Assembly: GCF_000744825.1 (NCBI RefSeq)
Contig: NZ_JQMR01000001.1
Coordinates: forward strand, 2,403,501-2,467,500
Length of the DNA stretch: 64,000 nucleotides
Direction: 5' to 3'
DNA from: Carnobacterium mobile DSM 4848
GTDB taxonomy: Bacteria; Bacillota; Bacilli; Lactobacillales; Carnobacteriaceae
The position numbers and the translations under genes were made by a program. Position 1 is the stretch's first letter. Each line of letters starts with the position of its first letter. Below the pieces are notes generated by a model that was not told where the DNA came from, did not search any database, and saw only the letters and a program-made list of their open reading frames with translations. Below are positions 49,170 through 58,700 of this stretch, piece by piece.

Positions 49170-49655
49170 ATGAAAAAAACAAAGCAGCAAAAAACGAATG
49201 CCATTCGTCTGCTGGATAAAGCGGGCATACCTTATCAACTTCATGAGTATCCTTGGAGTGAAGACCACCTAGACGCAAGTGCAGTAGTTGAAGGAGTAAA
49301 AGTTCCTGGCGAGTGGATTTTTAAAACGATTGTAACGGTCGGGGACAAAACGGGGGCAATCGTAGCTTGTATTCCGGGAGCCAGTGAGATCAATTTAAAA
49401 GCTTTGGCGAAAGTCAGCGGAAATAAACGTGTTGAATTATTAAAATTAACGGAATTAGAAAAGACAACAGGGTATATCCGAGGTGGTTGTTCGCCGCTTG
49501 GTATGAAAAAACTCTTTCCCACGTACCTATCAAAACATGCAGAAAAAATGGATAAAATCGTTATTTCAGCAGGCAAACGCGGATTGCAAGTTGAACTTGA
49601 TCCATTAGACTTGCAACAGCTCACTTCAGCTGTTTTTGCTGAAATCGAAGCTTAA
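49170..49655 (+). CDS. YbaK/EbsC-type aminoacyl-tRNA deacylase
   Basis: The 161-residue protein of the YbaK/ProX family removes mischarged amino acids (usually Cys from tRNA-Pro) by editing in trans. Visible motifs are YPWSEDHLDASAVVEG, WIFKTIVT with the conserved Lys, CIPGASEINLKALAKVSGNKRVELL, and RGGCSPLGMKKLFPTY. ATG 49170 follows GAAGG. It is 40 nt after the methyltransferase gene and probably in its transcript. Confidence 0.9.
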   Translation: MKKTKQQKTNAIRLLDKAGIPYQLHEYPWSEDHLDASAVVEGVKVPGEWIFKTIVTVGDKTGAIVACIPGASEINLKALAKVSGNKRVELLKLTELEKTTGYIRGGCSPLGMKKLFPTYLSKHAEKMDKIVISAGKRGLQVELDPLDLQQLTSAVFAEIEA

Positions 49656-49665
49656 AAAATAGAAA

Positions 49666-49778
49666 AGCAGTACAAGCTGCTCTGGCTCGACAGGAAAACA
49701 GGAAGTCCAACCCGGAATGAGCATACTGCGCAAGGGGTAGGACTTCCTGTTTTTTCCGAGAGCCAAGCTTGTACTGCT
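49666..49778 (+). terminator. Terminator nested inside a long palindrome
   Basis: The inner stem (AACAGGAAGTCC with GGACTTCCTGTT, 12 bp) is followed by T6. It is enclosed by a second set of perfect arms, TGGCTC/GAGCCA and AGCAGTACAAGC/GCTTGTACTGCT. The whole 113-bp block could fold as one hairpin in which the T-run is partly internal. Confidence 0.8.
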
Positions 49779-49821
49779 AGACATCAGATGGAAGAAAAGT
49801 TAAATAACCTTTATAGGTTAA

Positions 49822-49873
49822 AGAAAAGCAGGACAAGCCAAATGTGGGCTTTTTGTCCTGCTTTTCTTATTTT
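49822..49873. terminator. Bidirectional terminator between deacylase and flavoprotein genes
   Basis: AGAAAAGCAGGACAAGCC pairs with GGGCTTTTTGTCCTGCTTTTCT, with some loop-out bases. T-rich tracts occur on both sides. Confidence 0.8.
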
Positions 49874-51145
49874 TTAGTGTGCTAAAGCTTGGGCAGCAGC
49901 GTGCATCCCCGCAACGCGTCCAGTAATGAAGGCTCCAGTAATGTTATAGCCGCCAGTATAACCGTTGTAGTCCAAAATCTCTCCGGAAAAATACAACCCC
50001 TGCATTAATTTACTTTCCATTGTTTTAGGATTTACTTCTTTTGTGTTGATGCCTCCGCCAGTCACAAAAGCTTTTTCAATCGGTAAGGTACCGGTCGCTC
50101 TAAAGCGGAAGTCTTTTAAGAACTCAATTAGCCCAGTTTGAAGATCGGCAGGAACCTGTTTTAATGGAGTGTTTTCATCAATACCAAGGCGTGTGAAAGC
50201 AAACAAAAGATACCGTTCCGGCACAAGCCCTTTTAAAGCATTTTTTATACTTTTTTCTCCTTCATGTTTTACCAAGCTTTGGAACCGTTGGGTAAGTTCG
50301 CCTTTTGTCAACTCAGGCAATGCATCGAGTGTCATGGTGACAAAATCCGTTTTATCGCGCTGCATCGTTTGGTGGACAAACATGGAACACCGTAAAACAG
50401 CAGGACCAGAAATTCCAAAATGGGTAAAAATCATATCCATTTGATGGGCGATCACTTTTTTGCCTTTTTTATTCAGGACGCTTAAAGCGATATCGCGCAA
50501 CGAAAGACCTTGCAGCGTTTTATCTTGGATGAACGGTTCATCCGATAAGACCGGGACTTCTGTTGGATAGAGCGGCTTTAAACTATGTCCAGCTTGTTTT
50601 GCCCATTTATAGCCGTCGCCTGTTGAACCGGTTCTAGGCATAGCTCGTCCTCCGGTTGAAAGAATGACACTTTTTGCCGACAATTCGCGTTCGTCTTGCA
50701 AGCGCAAACCCGCTACTTTATCTTCTTTAAATACGAACGTATCAACTGGCGCATTCGTATAAATGGTAATCGCTAAACGTTCCATAATCTCAATCAACGC
50801 TTCTAAAACCGTTCTGGATTTATCTGTGGTCGGAAACATCCGACCATGATCTTCTTCTTTTAAAGAAACACCATTGGATCGAAAAAAGTTCATAATGTCA
50901 TAATTATCATATTGATGAAATGCACTATAAAGAAAACGGCCATTACCAGGAATATGAGCTACGATTTCTTCTTTATCGCGGTTATTTGTTACATTGCACC
51001 GTCCGCCTCCAGTGACCAGCAATTTGCGGCCGAGCGTTTTGTTTTTTTCTACTACGGCAACTTTAGCTCCATTTTCAGCAGCAGAAATAGCCGCCATCAT
51101 CCCGCTTGTTCCGCCGCCTACTACAATGACATCGTAATCTGTCAT
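49874..51145 (-). CDS. HI0933/YhiN-family FAD-dependent oxidoreductase
   Basis: The 423-residue flavoprotein has the Rossmann motif VIVVGGGTSGMMAAISAAENGA at the start, then LGRKLLVTGGGRCNVTNN, the HI0933-family mark, and a C-terminal FAD block GQ-like YNITGAFITGRVAGMHAA. The family has no settled reaction. The start is ATG 51145 after AGAGGA; the frame extends to 51181 without support. It is monocistronic on the minus strand. Confidence 0.87.
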   Translation of the reverse strand: MTDYDVIVVGGGTSGMMAAISAAENGAKVAVVEKNKTLGRKLLVTGGGRCNVTNNRDKEEIVAHIPGNGRFLYSAFHQYDNYDIMNFFRSNGVSLKEEDHGRMFPTTDKSRTVLEALIEIMERLAITIYTNAPVDTFVFKEDKVAGLRLQDERELSAKSVILSTGGRAMPRTGSTGDGYKWAKQAGHSLKPLYPTEVPVLSDEPFIQDKTLQGLSLRDIALSVLNKKGKKVIAHQMDMIFTHFGISGPAVLRCSMFVHQTMQRDKTDFVTMTLDALPELTKGELTQRFQSLVKHEGEKSIKNALKGLVPERYLLFAFTRLGIDENTPLKQVPADLQTGLIEFLKDFRFRATGTLPIEKAFVTGGGINTKEVNPKTMESKLMQGLYFSGEILDYNGYTGGYNITGAFITGRVAGMHAAAQALAH

Positions 51146-51325
51146 GTCTGTTCCTCTTTTCTTTTGTACAAAGGTACTCATTTGCTCTTTACTTTAGCAT
51201 ATTTTACCCACCGGTTCCATGCTTCAAAGAAAAAAGACGAATGAAATCAGTTACATCTTGTAGTTCGGTGTGCAGGCCTGTTATGATAGACCTATTGTAA
51301 AATAGAGAATGAGTAGGAGGAAATC

Positions 51326-52183
51326 ATGGGAATATTAATAGCGTTAATTCCAGCGATTGCATGGGGAAGCATCGGTCTGGTAAGTGGAAAATTGGGTGGA
51401 ACCGCTCATCAGCAAACATTAGGAATGACAATTGGAGCAATGGTTTTTGCAGTAGGTGTCTACTTCGTTTACCAGCCGGCTCTTGATGCAAAATTATTGA
51501 TCGTTGGATTAGTATCCGGCTTCTTTTGGACTTTGGGACAAAACCAACAATTTAAATCGATGAAATTGGTAGGTGTATCCAGTACTTTGCCGATTTCTAC
51601 CGGATTGCAGTTGATTGCAAATACATTAGCAGGAGTATTGCTGTTTCACGAATGGACGAGTGCGCGAGACATTATTTTAGGCACGATTGCTTTAGTTTTG
51701 TTGATTATCGGTGTACGCTTTACCACGATCAGCGACACGAAAGAAACAAACAGCAGCTCGGATTCATCTAAAAAAGCATGGACAAAAGCTTTGGCCTTAT
51801 CCACTCTAGGCTATGCTCTTTATACGATTACAGTCAATGCATCCGGCGTCAGTGCTTTAGCGGTGATTTTACCGCAATCGGCTGGAATGTTAGCTGGAGC
51901 TTTGTTGTTCTCTTGGAAAGAAAATATACGAAGCAAATACACGGTTCGGAACATTTTGACAGGACTTATTTGGGGAATCGGAAATATCTTTATGCTTCTC
52001 GCAATGAAAAAAATAGGATTAGCTGTCAGCTTTTCATTATCGCAAATGGGAATCATCATTTCAACACTAGGCGGTATTTGGTTGTTAGGAGAAACAAAAA
52101 CAAAACGAGAAATCAAATATGTGATTTGGGGCTGTCTGTTAGTGATAGTCGGCGGTATTGTTTTGGGATATCTAAAAGCTTAA
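51326..52183 (+). CDS. GRP-family sugar uptake protein (GlcU/RbsU-like)
   Basis: The 285-residue protein has ten membrane helices. Family motifs are AIAWGSIGLVSGKLGG at the start, FFWTLGQNQQFKSMKLVGVSSTLPISTG, and SFSLSQMGIIISTLGGIWLLGE. Members take up glucose or ribose with protons. No sugar kinase or dehydrogenase gene is adjacent, so the substrate is uncertain. ATG 51326 follows AGGAGG. Confidence 0.88.
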   Translation: MGILIALIPAIAWGSIGLVSGKLGGTAHQQTLGMTIGAMVFAVGVYFVYQPALDAKLLIVGLVSGFFWTLGQNQQFKSMKLVGVSSTLPISTGLQLIANTLAGVLLFHEWTSARDIILGTIALVLLIIGVRFTTISDTKETNSSSDSSKKAWTKALALSTLGYALYTITVNASGVSALAVILPQSAGMLAGALLFSWKENIRSKYTVRNILTGLIWGIGNIFMLLAMKKIGLAVSFSLSQMGIIISTLGGIWLLGETKTKREIKYVIWGCLLVIVGGIVLGYLKA

Positions 52184-52247
52184 CAGCCTAATGAATACAA
52201 CGGCACGATCAAAAAACGAATGATCTAAAAGATAGGTAGGTTAGCTG

Positions 52248-53627
52248 ATGGAACTTTTTCGCAAAAAACCGATGAATACGGCATTACATGAAAAGATCAC
52301 TTTAAAGAAAGAATTAAAAACGTTTGATTTGATATTATTAGGACTGGGAGCCATTGTTGGAACCGGAATATTTGTAATCACCGGGACCGCCGCTGCTGCA
52401 ACTGCTGGACCAGCGCTGATCGTCTCTTTTGTCATTGCAGCTTTCTCTTGTGCCTTATCGGCTTTGTGCTATGCAGAGTTTGCTTCACGAGTACCAGTAG
52501 GCGGAGGAGCATATTCCTATATCTATACTATTTTCGGCGAACTTTTCGGTTGGCTGGTCGGCTGGTTGTTGATTTGCGAATATTTATTGGCAAATGCTTC
52601 AGTAGCATCGGGCTGGTCAGGTTATGTCCATGGATTTTTAGACGGAATGGGCATTCATTTCCCGCAAGCTCTGCGTGCATCTTATGACCCGGCCAATGGC
52701 ACTTATGTAGATGTGATCGCAATTGTGATCACATTGATTGTCACGTTTATTGTGGTTCAAGGAGCAAAAAAAGCGCTGCGGTTGAATAATGTGATGGTGA
52801 TCGTCAAGTTTAGTCTGATTGCATTGTTTATTTTAGTCGGCATGTTTTATGTTAAACCAGTCAACTGGACCCCCTTTGCTCCATTTGGTCTAAAAGGAAT
52901 CGCAGCAGGATCTGCAATCGTCTTTTTTGCCTTTTTAGGGTTTGATGCAGTCAGTACGGCTGCTGAAGAAGTAAAAAACCCTCAAAAAGACGTTCCTCGA
53001 GGAATCATCGGGTCATTGGGAATCGCTACAGTCTTATATATCGGCGTGACATTAGTCTTGACAGGACTCGTGCCTTATACGCATTTGAATGTAAAAGATC
53101 CCGTTGCATTTGCAATGCGCTTTATTGGCCATGATATGATCGCCGGCATGATTTCAATCGGAGCGATTTTGACGTTATTGACAGTTTTGATTTCCATGAC
53201 GTACGGCTTGGCTAGATTAGTGTATACCATCAGTCGTGACGGACTATTGCCGATAACATTAAGTGAAATCAATGAAAAAACTAAAACACCGCATAAAGCT
53301 ACGATCGTAGTGGGCATCGTGTCTGCTGTCTTGGCAGGTGTGATTCCGTTAAATCAACTAGCCGCGCTAACAAATATCGTTACGCTGATGGTATTTGTTA
53401 TTATTGCTGCCGGTATCCTTCAATTGCGAAAAGACTATGGAAAACCGAAACCAGGTGAATTCAAAGTACCTTGGGTGCCGCTTTTTCCAATCGTTTCCAT
53501 CATCGTTTGTCTTTACTTGATGATTCAGTTGTCAGCTTCTGTATGGTTGATGTTTGCTGTTTGGCTGGTTATCGGACTTTTAGTTTATGTCTTTTACGGG
53601 TACAAGAACAGCCGCTTAAATAATTAA
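52248..53627 (+). CDS. APC-superfamily amino acid permease (CAT/YfnA type)
   Basis: The 459-residue permease has twelve helices. The substrate-site signature LGLGAIVGTGIFVITGTAAA in helix 1 and FFAFLGFDAVSTAAEEVKNPQKDVPRGI in helix 6 mark the cationic-amino-acid-transporter group. The size and lack of a 14-helix extension agree with YfnA. The likely substrate is an amino acid such as threonine, serine or a cationic one; this is not settled by sequence. The ATG 52248 has only a weak ribosome site (TAGGTAGG). A strong terminator follows. Confidence 0.88.
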   Translation: MELFRKKPMNTALHEKITLKKELKTFDLILLGLGAIVGTGIFVITGTAAAATAGPALIVSFVIAAFSCALSALCYAEFASRVPVGGGAYSYIYTIFGELFGWLVGWLLICEYLLANASVASGWSGYVHGFLDGMGIHFPQALRASYDPANGTYVDVIAIVITLIVTFIVVQGAKKALRLNNVMVIVKFSLIALFILVGMFYVKPVNWTPFAPFGLKGIAAGSAIVFFAFLGFDAVSTAAEEVKNPQKDVPRGIIGSLGIATVLYIGVTLVLTGLVPYTHLNVKDPVAFAMRFIGHDMIAGMISIGAILTLLTVLISMTYGLARLVYTISRDGLLPITLSEINEKTKTPHKATIVVGIVSAVLAGVIPLNQLAALTNIVTLMVFVIIAAGILQLRKDYGKPKPGEFKVPWVPLFPIVSIIVCLYLMIQLSASVWLMFAVWLVIGLLVYVFYGYKNSRLNN

Positions 53628-53646
53628 ATATACTAAACGCACGACC

Positions 53647-53687
53647 AAAAAGAGCAGCTCAGACAAAAAAGTTTGAGCTGCTTTTTT
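53647..53687 (+). terminator. Intrinsic terminator after APC permease gene
   Basis: AGCAGCTCA and TGAGCTGCT, followed by T6. Copy C of the family-1 element starts immediately after. Confidence 0.9.
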
Positions 53688-53690
53688 GGG

Positions 53691-53975
53691 TTGTACAATT
53701 TTTGACGTTTGTAAGTAACGAAACTGAGTTTCATTTAATTCAAAACGATTTAGAAGCATATTCAGAAATTTTTGGAGGAATAGGGAATTGCTTGTAGCCA
53801 TGGAAAAGGATACAAGGAGAATTACTTAGCGTTAGGCTTTAGCCGCTACGCTAAGTTTGAACTTGTAAGTTTTGAGACACGTTCTTCGGCTCAAAAAGGT
53901 CCCATGGCTTTTCACAAGCAACCCCGTAGTCCGGAGGAAATTTTCTTACAAACGCTAAAAAATCAAGAACCTTTT
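53691..53975 (+). repeat. Family-1 dispersed structured element, copy C
   Basis: The outer arms are CGTTTGT (53706-53712) and ACAAACG (53948-53954); compared with copy A one base has changed on each arm so pairing is kept. The GTAGCCATGG arm and its partner, and the two inner stems, are as in copy A. It lies between a terminator and the lipoprotein gene. Confidence 0.85.
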
Positions 53976-54136
53976 TTGTTTTTAACAAGATAACCAATAG
54001 TTAAGTCCTTTTACTTTTAATTAAAGAAGGTTATCCTCTATACTTAAGGTACAGCAAAGAGAAAAAGCAATACCTCAACATTCCAGTTGTCGTTAAAAAA
54101 TAAACGAATCATAGATAGAAAAGGAGAAGGATAAAA

Positions 54137-54823
54137 ATGAGAAAAACGATGAATAAAAAGGCCTTGATCGGAACAGTTACTTTGGCATCTTCCTTATTAT
54201 TGATGGCGTGCAGCAATGACAATCAAAACAATGATGCCAATACGCCAGTGGAATCTTCTTCAGAAATGGTGATGTCGAGCGATCAAATGGAGAGTTCGAG
54301 TATGATGGAATCTAGTTCTTCAGCAATGAGTTCAAGTTCAGCAGAGTCTAGTTCTGCCAATAGCGATATGAACGACAGCTCATCCAAAGGAATAGAGAAT
54401 AAAAACTTTGACGTGAGTATGGAAGAAGCCGTTAATAAATTTAATGACACTTATTCAGGTGCTAAAATTACCTCTGTCGCTATCGACAATGACTCAAACA
54501 GCTATGTATACGAAGTCAAAGGGTATAACGATACCAATGAAGTAGAAGTAAAAGTAGATGCAATGACTGGAGAAATCGTTAAAAAAGACACAGATGACAA
54601 AGATGATGTTGAAGACGACGATGTATTAGACTTGAATGGATTGGTTTCTCCGCAAGAAGCAATGAAAGCGGCACTGGATGAAGTCGGCAGCGGATATGCT
54701 AAAGAGTGGGAAATTGATAGTAAAAACGGGAAAGTCTACTATGAAATCGATGTAGAAGGCAGCGACACAGACAATGATGTGCACATCGATGCTAAAACCG
54801 GTGATTTCATTGGGTATGATTAA
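54137..54823 (+). CDS. Lipoprotein with Ser-rich linker and two PepSY domains
   Basis: The 228-residue protein has a lipobox (SLLLMAC, Cys near residue 26), so it is lipid-anchored outside the membrane. Residues about 38-85 are Ser/Met/Glu-rich. Two PepSY domains follow: VSMEEAVNKFNDTYSGAKITSV to MTGEIVKKD and VSPQEAMKAALDEVGSGYAKEW to KTGDFIGYD. PepSY units are thought to bind or inhibit peptidases. ATG 54137 follows AAAGGAGAAGG. It precedes the ABC/FtsX genes but is separated by an 18-bp palindrome. Confidence 0.85.
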   Translation: MRKTMNKKALIGTVTLASSLLLMACSNDNQNNDANTPVESSSEMVMSSDQMESSSMMESSSSAMSSSSAESSSANSDMNDSSSKGIENKNFDVSMEEAVNKFNDTYSGAKITSVAIDNDSNSYVYEVKGYNDTNEVEVKVDAMTGEIVKKDTDDKDDVEDDDVLDLNGLVSPQEAMKAALDEVGSGYAKEWEIDSKNGKVYYEIDVEGSDTDNDVHIDAKTGDFIGYD

Positions 54824-54912
54824 CAAGCAATAAAAAGTACGGATACTTTTTAAACGAGATGAAAATAACAGACTGCTAATAAAGTAATCTGCTAGCGAAA
54901 AGCTAAAAGATT

Positions 54913-54956
54913 AAATAAGTCGTAAAAATCGCAGAGGTGATTTTTACGACTTATTT
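54913..54956 (+). promoter_or_regulatory. Perfect 18-bp inverted repeat at the ABC-FtsX promoter
   Basis: AAATAAGTCGTAAAAATC (54913-54930) and its complement (54939-54956) are separated by 8 nt. The TATACT at 54963-54968 is a good -10 and its -35 would lie within the right arm. The block may act as terminator of the lipoprotein gene, as an operator, or as both. Confidence 0.6.
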
Positions 54957-55012
54957 ATGTGTTATACTTATTTTTATTGATTAAAATTGCAGACAGAAAT
55001 GTAGGGATAGAA

Positions 55013-55714
55013 ATGGCTTTTGTAGAAATTATTGATGAGTATAAACGGTATCAGATGGGAGATACGACCATTGCTGCCAATGACGGAATCTCTTTTGAAA
55101 TCGAAAGAGGCGAATTTGCTGTAATCGTTGGGCCCAGTGGTGCAGGAAAATCTACTGTTTTGAATATTTTGGGCGGAATGGATACGGCCGATGAAGGTCA
55201 AGTAAAAGTAGACGACATCAACATTGCAACATTTAATAAAAAAGAACTGACCAAGTACCGTCGTGACGATGTCGGATTTGTTTTTCAGTTTTACAACTTA
55301 GTTCCCAATTTAACCGCTAAAGAAAATGTAGAATTAGCAGCAGAAATATCTAAAAATGCATTAGATGCAGAACAAGTATTGAAAGAAGTGGGATTAGGCA
55401 GCCGACTAAATAACTTTCCAGCTCAGTTGTCTGGTGGAGAACAACAGCGTGTAGCTATTGCTCGGGCATTAGCTAAGCAGCCTAAATTGTTATTGTGTGA
55501 CGAACCAACAGGCGCTTTGGATTACGAAACAGGCAAGCAGATCTTGAAGCTGCTGCAAGACACGTGCATCAATACAGGCACAACCGTTATCGTGATCACT
55601 CATAACCAAGCCATTGCGCCTATGGCTGATCGAATCATTGAAATCAATAATGCAAAAGTACGTAAAACAACTGTGAACTCTCATCCTTCATCAGTAGCGG
55701 ATATCGAATGGTAA
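55013..55714 (+). CDS. ABC transporter ATPase (MacB/LolD-like) of FtsX-type system
   Basis: The 233-residue ATPase has Walker [11 protein letters not shown]-loop [19 protein letters not shown], signature [16 protein letters not shown], and Walker [13 protein letters not shown]. These are typical of the mechanotransmission ABC group that pairs with FtsX-like permeases. The start is ATG 55013, with a weak AGGGAT site; the frame extends upstream to 54959 without support. It is followed after 12 nt by the permease gene. Confidence 0.9.
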   Translation: MAFVEIIDEYKRYQMGDTTIAANDGISFEIERGEFAVIVGPSGAGKSTVLNILGGMDTADEGQVKVDDINIATFNKKELTKYRRDDVGFVFQFYNLVPNLTAKENVELAAEISKNALDAEQVLKEVGLGSRLNNFPAQLSGGEQQRVAIARALAKQPKLLLCDEPTGALDYETGKQILKLLQDTCINTGTTVIVITHNQAIAPMADRIIEINNAKVRKTTVNSHPSSVADIEW

Positions 55715-55726
55715 GGGGGAGATAAG

Positions 55727-58700
55727 ATGAAAAAGAAAGCTTTATGGAAAGATATTGTTAAAGAACTGTGGCAATCCAAAGCACGGTTTCTTTCTATCTT
55801 TGCTATTATTACATTAGGAGTCGCTTTTTTTGCCGGTATCAAGGCAACTGGACCGGATATGATCGATACGACAGATCAGTATTATCGAGATACAAATTTA
55901 ATGGATTTGAAAGTTGTCTCGACTTATGGACTGGAACAATCGGATATTGACTTACTAAAAACAGTTGAAGGAGTTTCTGTTCAAGCCGCCTACAGCAAAG
56001 ATGTTATTTTGAAAGATAGCGGATTAGTGACAAAAGTCTTAAGTTATCCAGAAAAGGCTGAAAACAGTGTCAATCAATATGTTGTTGTATCCGGCAGGCT
56101 TCCCGAAAAATCAGGTGAGATAGCGTTAGATGCTACAGCAAAATATGATTCCGAATACAAACTAGACGATTCAATCGTTTTAACAACAGACGATCCAGAT
56201 GATCCGATAAAAGACAGCTTAGTTGAAGATACGTATAAAGTCGTCGGCTTTGTAAACAGTCCGCAATACATTGAACATAGCGCTCGGGGAAACAGTACGG
56301 TGGGAACAGGTTCATTAGACGGATTTGCAGTTATCCCTAAAGCTGATTTTGATATGGAGTATTATACAGAAGCGTATTTGACATTTTCAGACACTTCTTC
56401 ACTGGAAGCTTATTCAAACTTATATGAAGGTAAAGTAGATAAGCACCAAACGGACATTGAACAACTGACAAAAGATTTGCCGAAAGAACGATTAGATACC
56501 ATTAAAAAAGAAGCAAAAGAAGAAATTGACAAAGGGCAAAAAGAAATCGATGAGGCTAAAGAAAAACTAGCCGATGGACAATCACAATTGGATGATGCGA
56601 AGAAAGAGCTGGATGACGGCCGAGCAGATTACCAAGAAGGCCTTGGAAAACTAGAAAGCGAAATCAGCAAAGCACAAGCTGAGCTGGATGCCAATAGCCA
56701 AAAACTAGCTGAAGGAAAAAAAGAACTGGCTTCAAAACGGGCTGAACTTGAGGCAGGTCAGACAGAATTAAACCAAGCCAAACAATCGTTTAACGAACAA
56801 AAAGCTGCAGCTGAAGCCGACTTGGCAGCTGGAGAAAATGAACTAGCTGCCAATCAACAGCAAATCGACGAAGGCGTCCAAGCAATTAAAGCAGCGAAAA
56901 TAGAAATCGAACAAGGCAAACAAGCGATCCAGCAAGGACAGGCTCAATTAGATCAACAAACGCAAGAACTCAAAGCAGGCCAACAACAAGTGAACGACAT
57001 GAAAGCAGCGCTTCAAGCTGCACAAGCTGAATTGGCCCAAGCAGTTGAAGCGGGAACAGATGAAGCTGCTTTAGCTGAGTTAAAGCAAACTATCGCGCAG
57101 TTGCAACAAGCTATCCCAGCTGCTGAAAAAGAAATTGAAAACGGTCAAGCCGCTTTGAACCAAGGACAAGCAGAGTTAGATAAACAATCGAATGCTGTTC
57201 AAGCCGGCGAACCAGAACTGAATCAAAAACAAGCTGAATTAGAAGCGGCTCAAAGCAAATTGAATCAGGCTAAAGAAACTTTTGCCGCACAAAAAGCTGC
57301 TGCTCAAGAAAAACTGACCGCTGGAGAAAATGAAATCGCAGCAAACCAGCAGAAAATCAACGAAGGGCAACAAGCAATTCAATCAGCAGAAACAGAATTG
57401 GCTAAGGGTGAAGCTCAATTAGCTGAAGGACAAGCTACGTTGGATCAAGAGCAGGCTAAGGGAAAAGCTGAACTAGCCGATGCCAAAGAAAAGCTTGAAA
57501 CAGGTCAAGCCGATTATGAAAAAGCTGCAGCAGAATTTGAAACACAGAAAAAAGATGCAGAAAAGAAAATTTCAGACGGAGAAGCCGATTTGGCAGATGC
57601 TAAGAAGGAATTAGCCGAGCTTGCTAAACCAGAATATTTTGTTTTTGACCGCAGTGTCAATCCCGGCTATGCAGAATATAGCGATAATGCGGATCGTATA
57701 TCGGCGATTGCACAAGTCTTCCCAGTATTTTTCTTCCTCATCGCTGCGTTGGTTTGTTTGACGACCATGACTCGAATGGTTGATGAACAGCGGTTGCAAA
57801 TAGGAACATTAAAAGCACTAGGTTACACGAATGGAGACATCTCCATCAAGTTTATGCTGTATGCTTCATTAGCTAGTGTGATCGGTACGATCGTTGGATT
57901 ATTGATTGGTTATCAAGTGTTCCCAAGCGTGATTTTCAACGCCTATGGGTCATTGTATAATCTGCCAAGTATTCGTATCACCTACTATATCAGCTATGGG
58001 TTGATTTCATTTGCGATATCGATTCTTTGTACAGTCGCTTCGGCTTATGCAGCTGTAAGAGTGGCGTTGAAGAGCAATGCGGCAACACTGATGCGGCCAA
58101 AAGCACCAAAAATCGGCCAACGGATTTTACTAGAACGTCTGCCGTTTGTTTGGAATCGTATGGGATTCATTCAAAAAGTAACGGCTCGAAATTTATTCCG
58201 CTATAAACAACGGATGTTGATGACCGTTCTAGGAATAGCGGGTTGTACTGCTTTAATTTTAACAGGTTATGGCGTATCCGATTCAATTGCAGATATTCCA
58301 AGTCTGCAGTATGGGAAAGTGATGAAGTATGATGGACTAGTTGCTTATAACACTGATGCAACGAAAGAAGAAAAGAAAGACTATCAAGACTTTATTCAAT
58401 TACAACCTGAAATACAAAGTCATTTAAACGTGCTGCAAGAACCGTATACCGCTTCTAAAAAAGGTGCGAACAAACAAGATGTAACGGTTTTTGTACCAGA
58501 AACTACTAAACAGCTAGACGATTATGTATTTTTAAATGATCGGCGCTCAGGAGAAACCTATTCATTGTCGGATAATGGTGCGGTCATCACCGAGAAGTTA
58601 GCTAAATTGTTTGACTTGAAAGTCGGAGACACATTGTCAATGAAAGACGATGACAATAATGAAGTCGACGTTAAAGTTTCTCACATTGCAGAAAACTACG

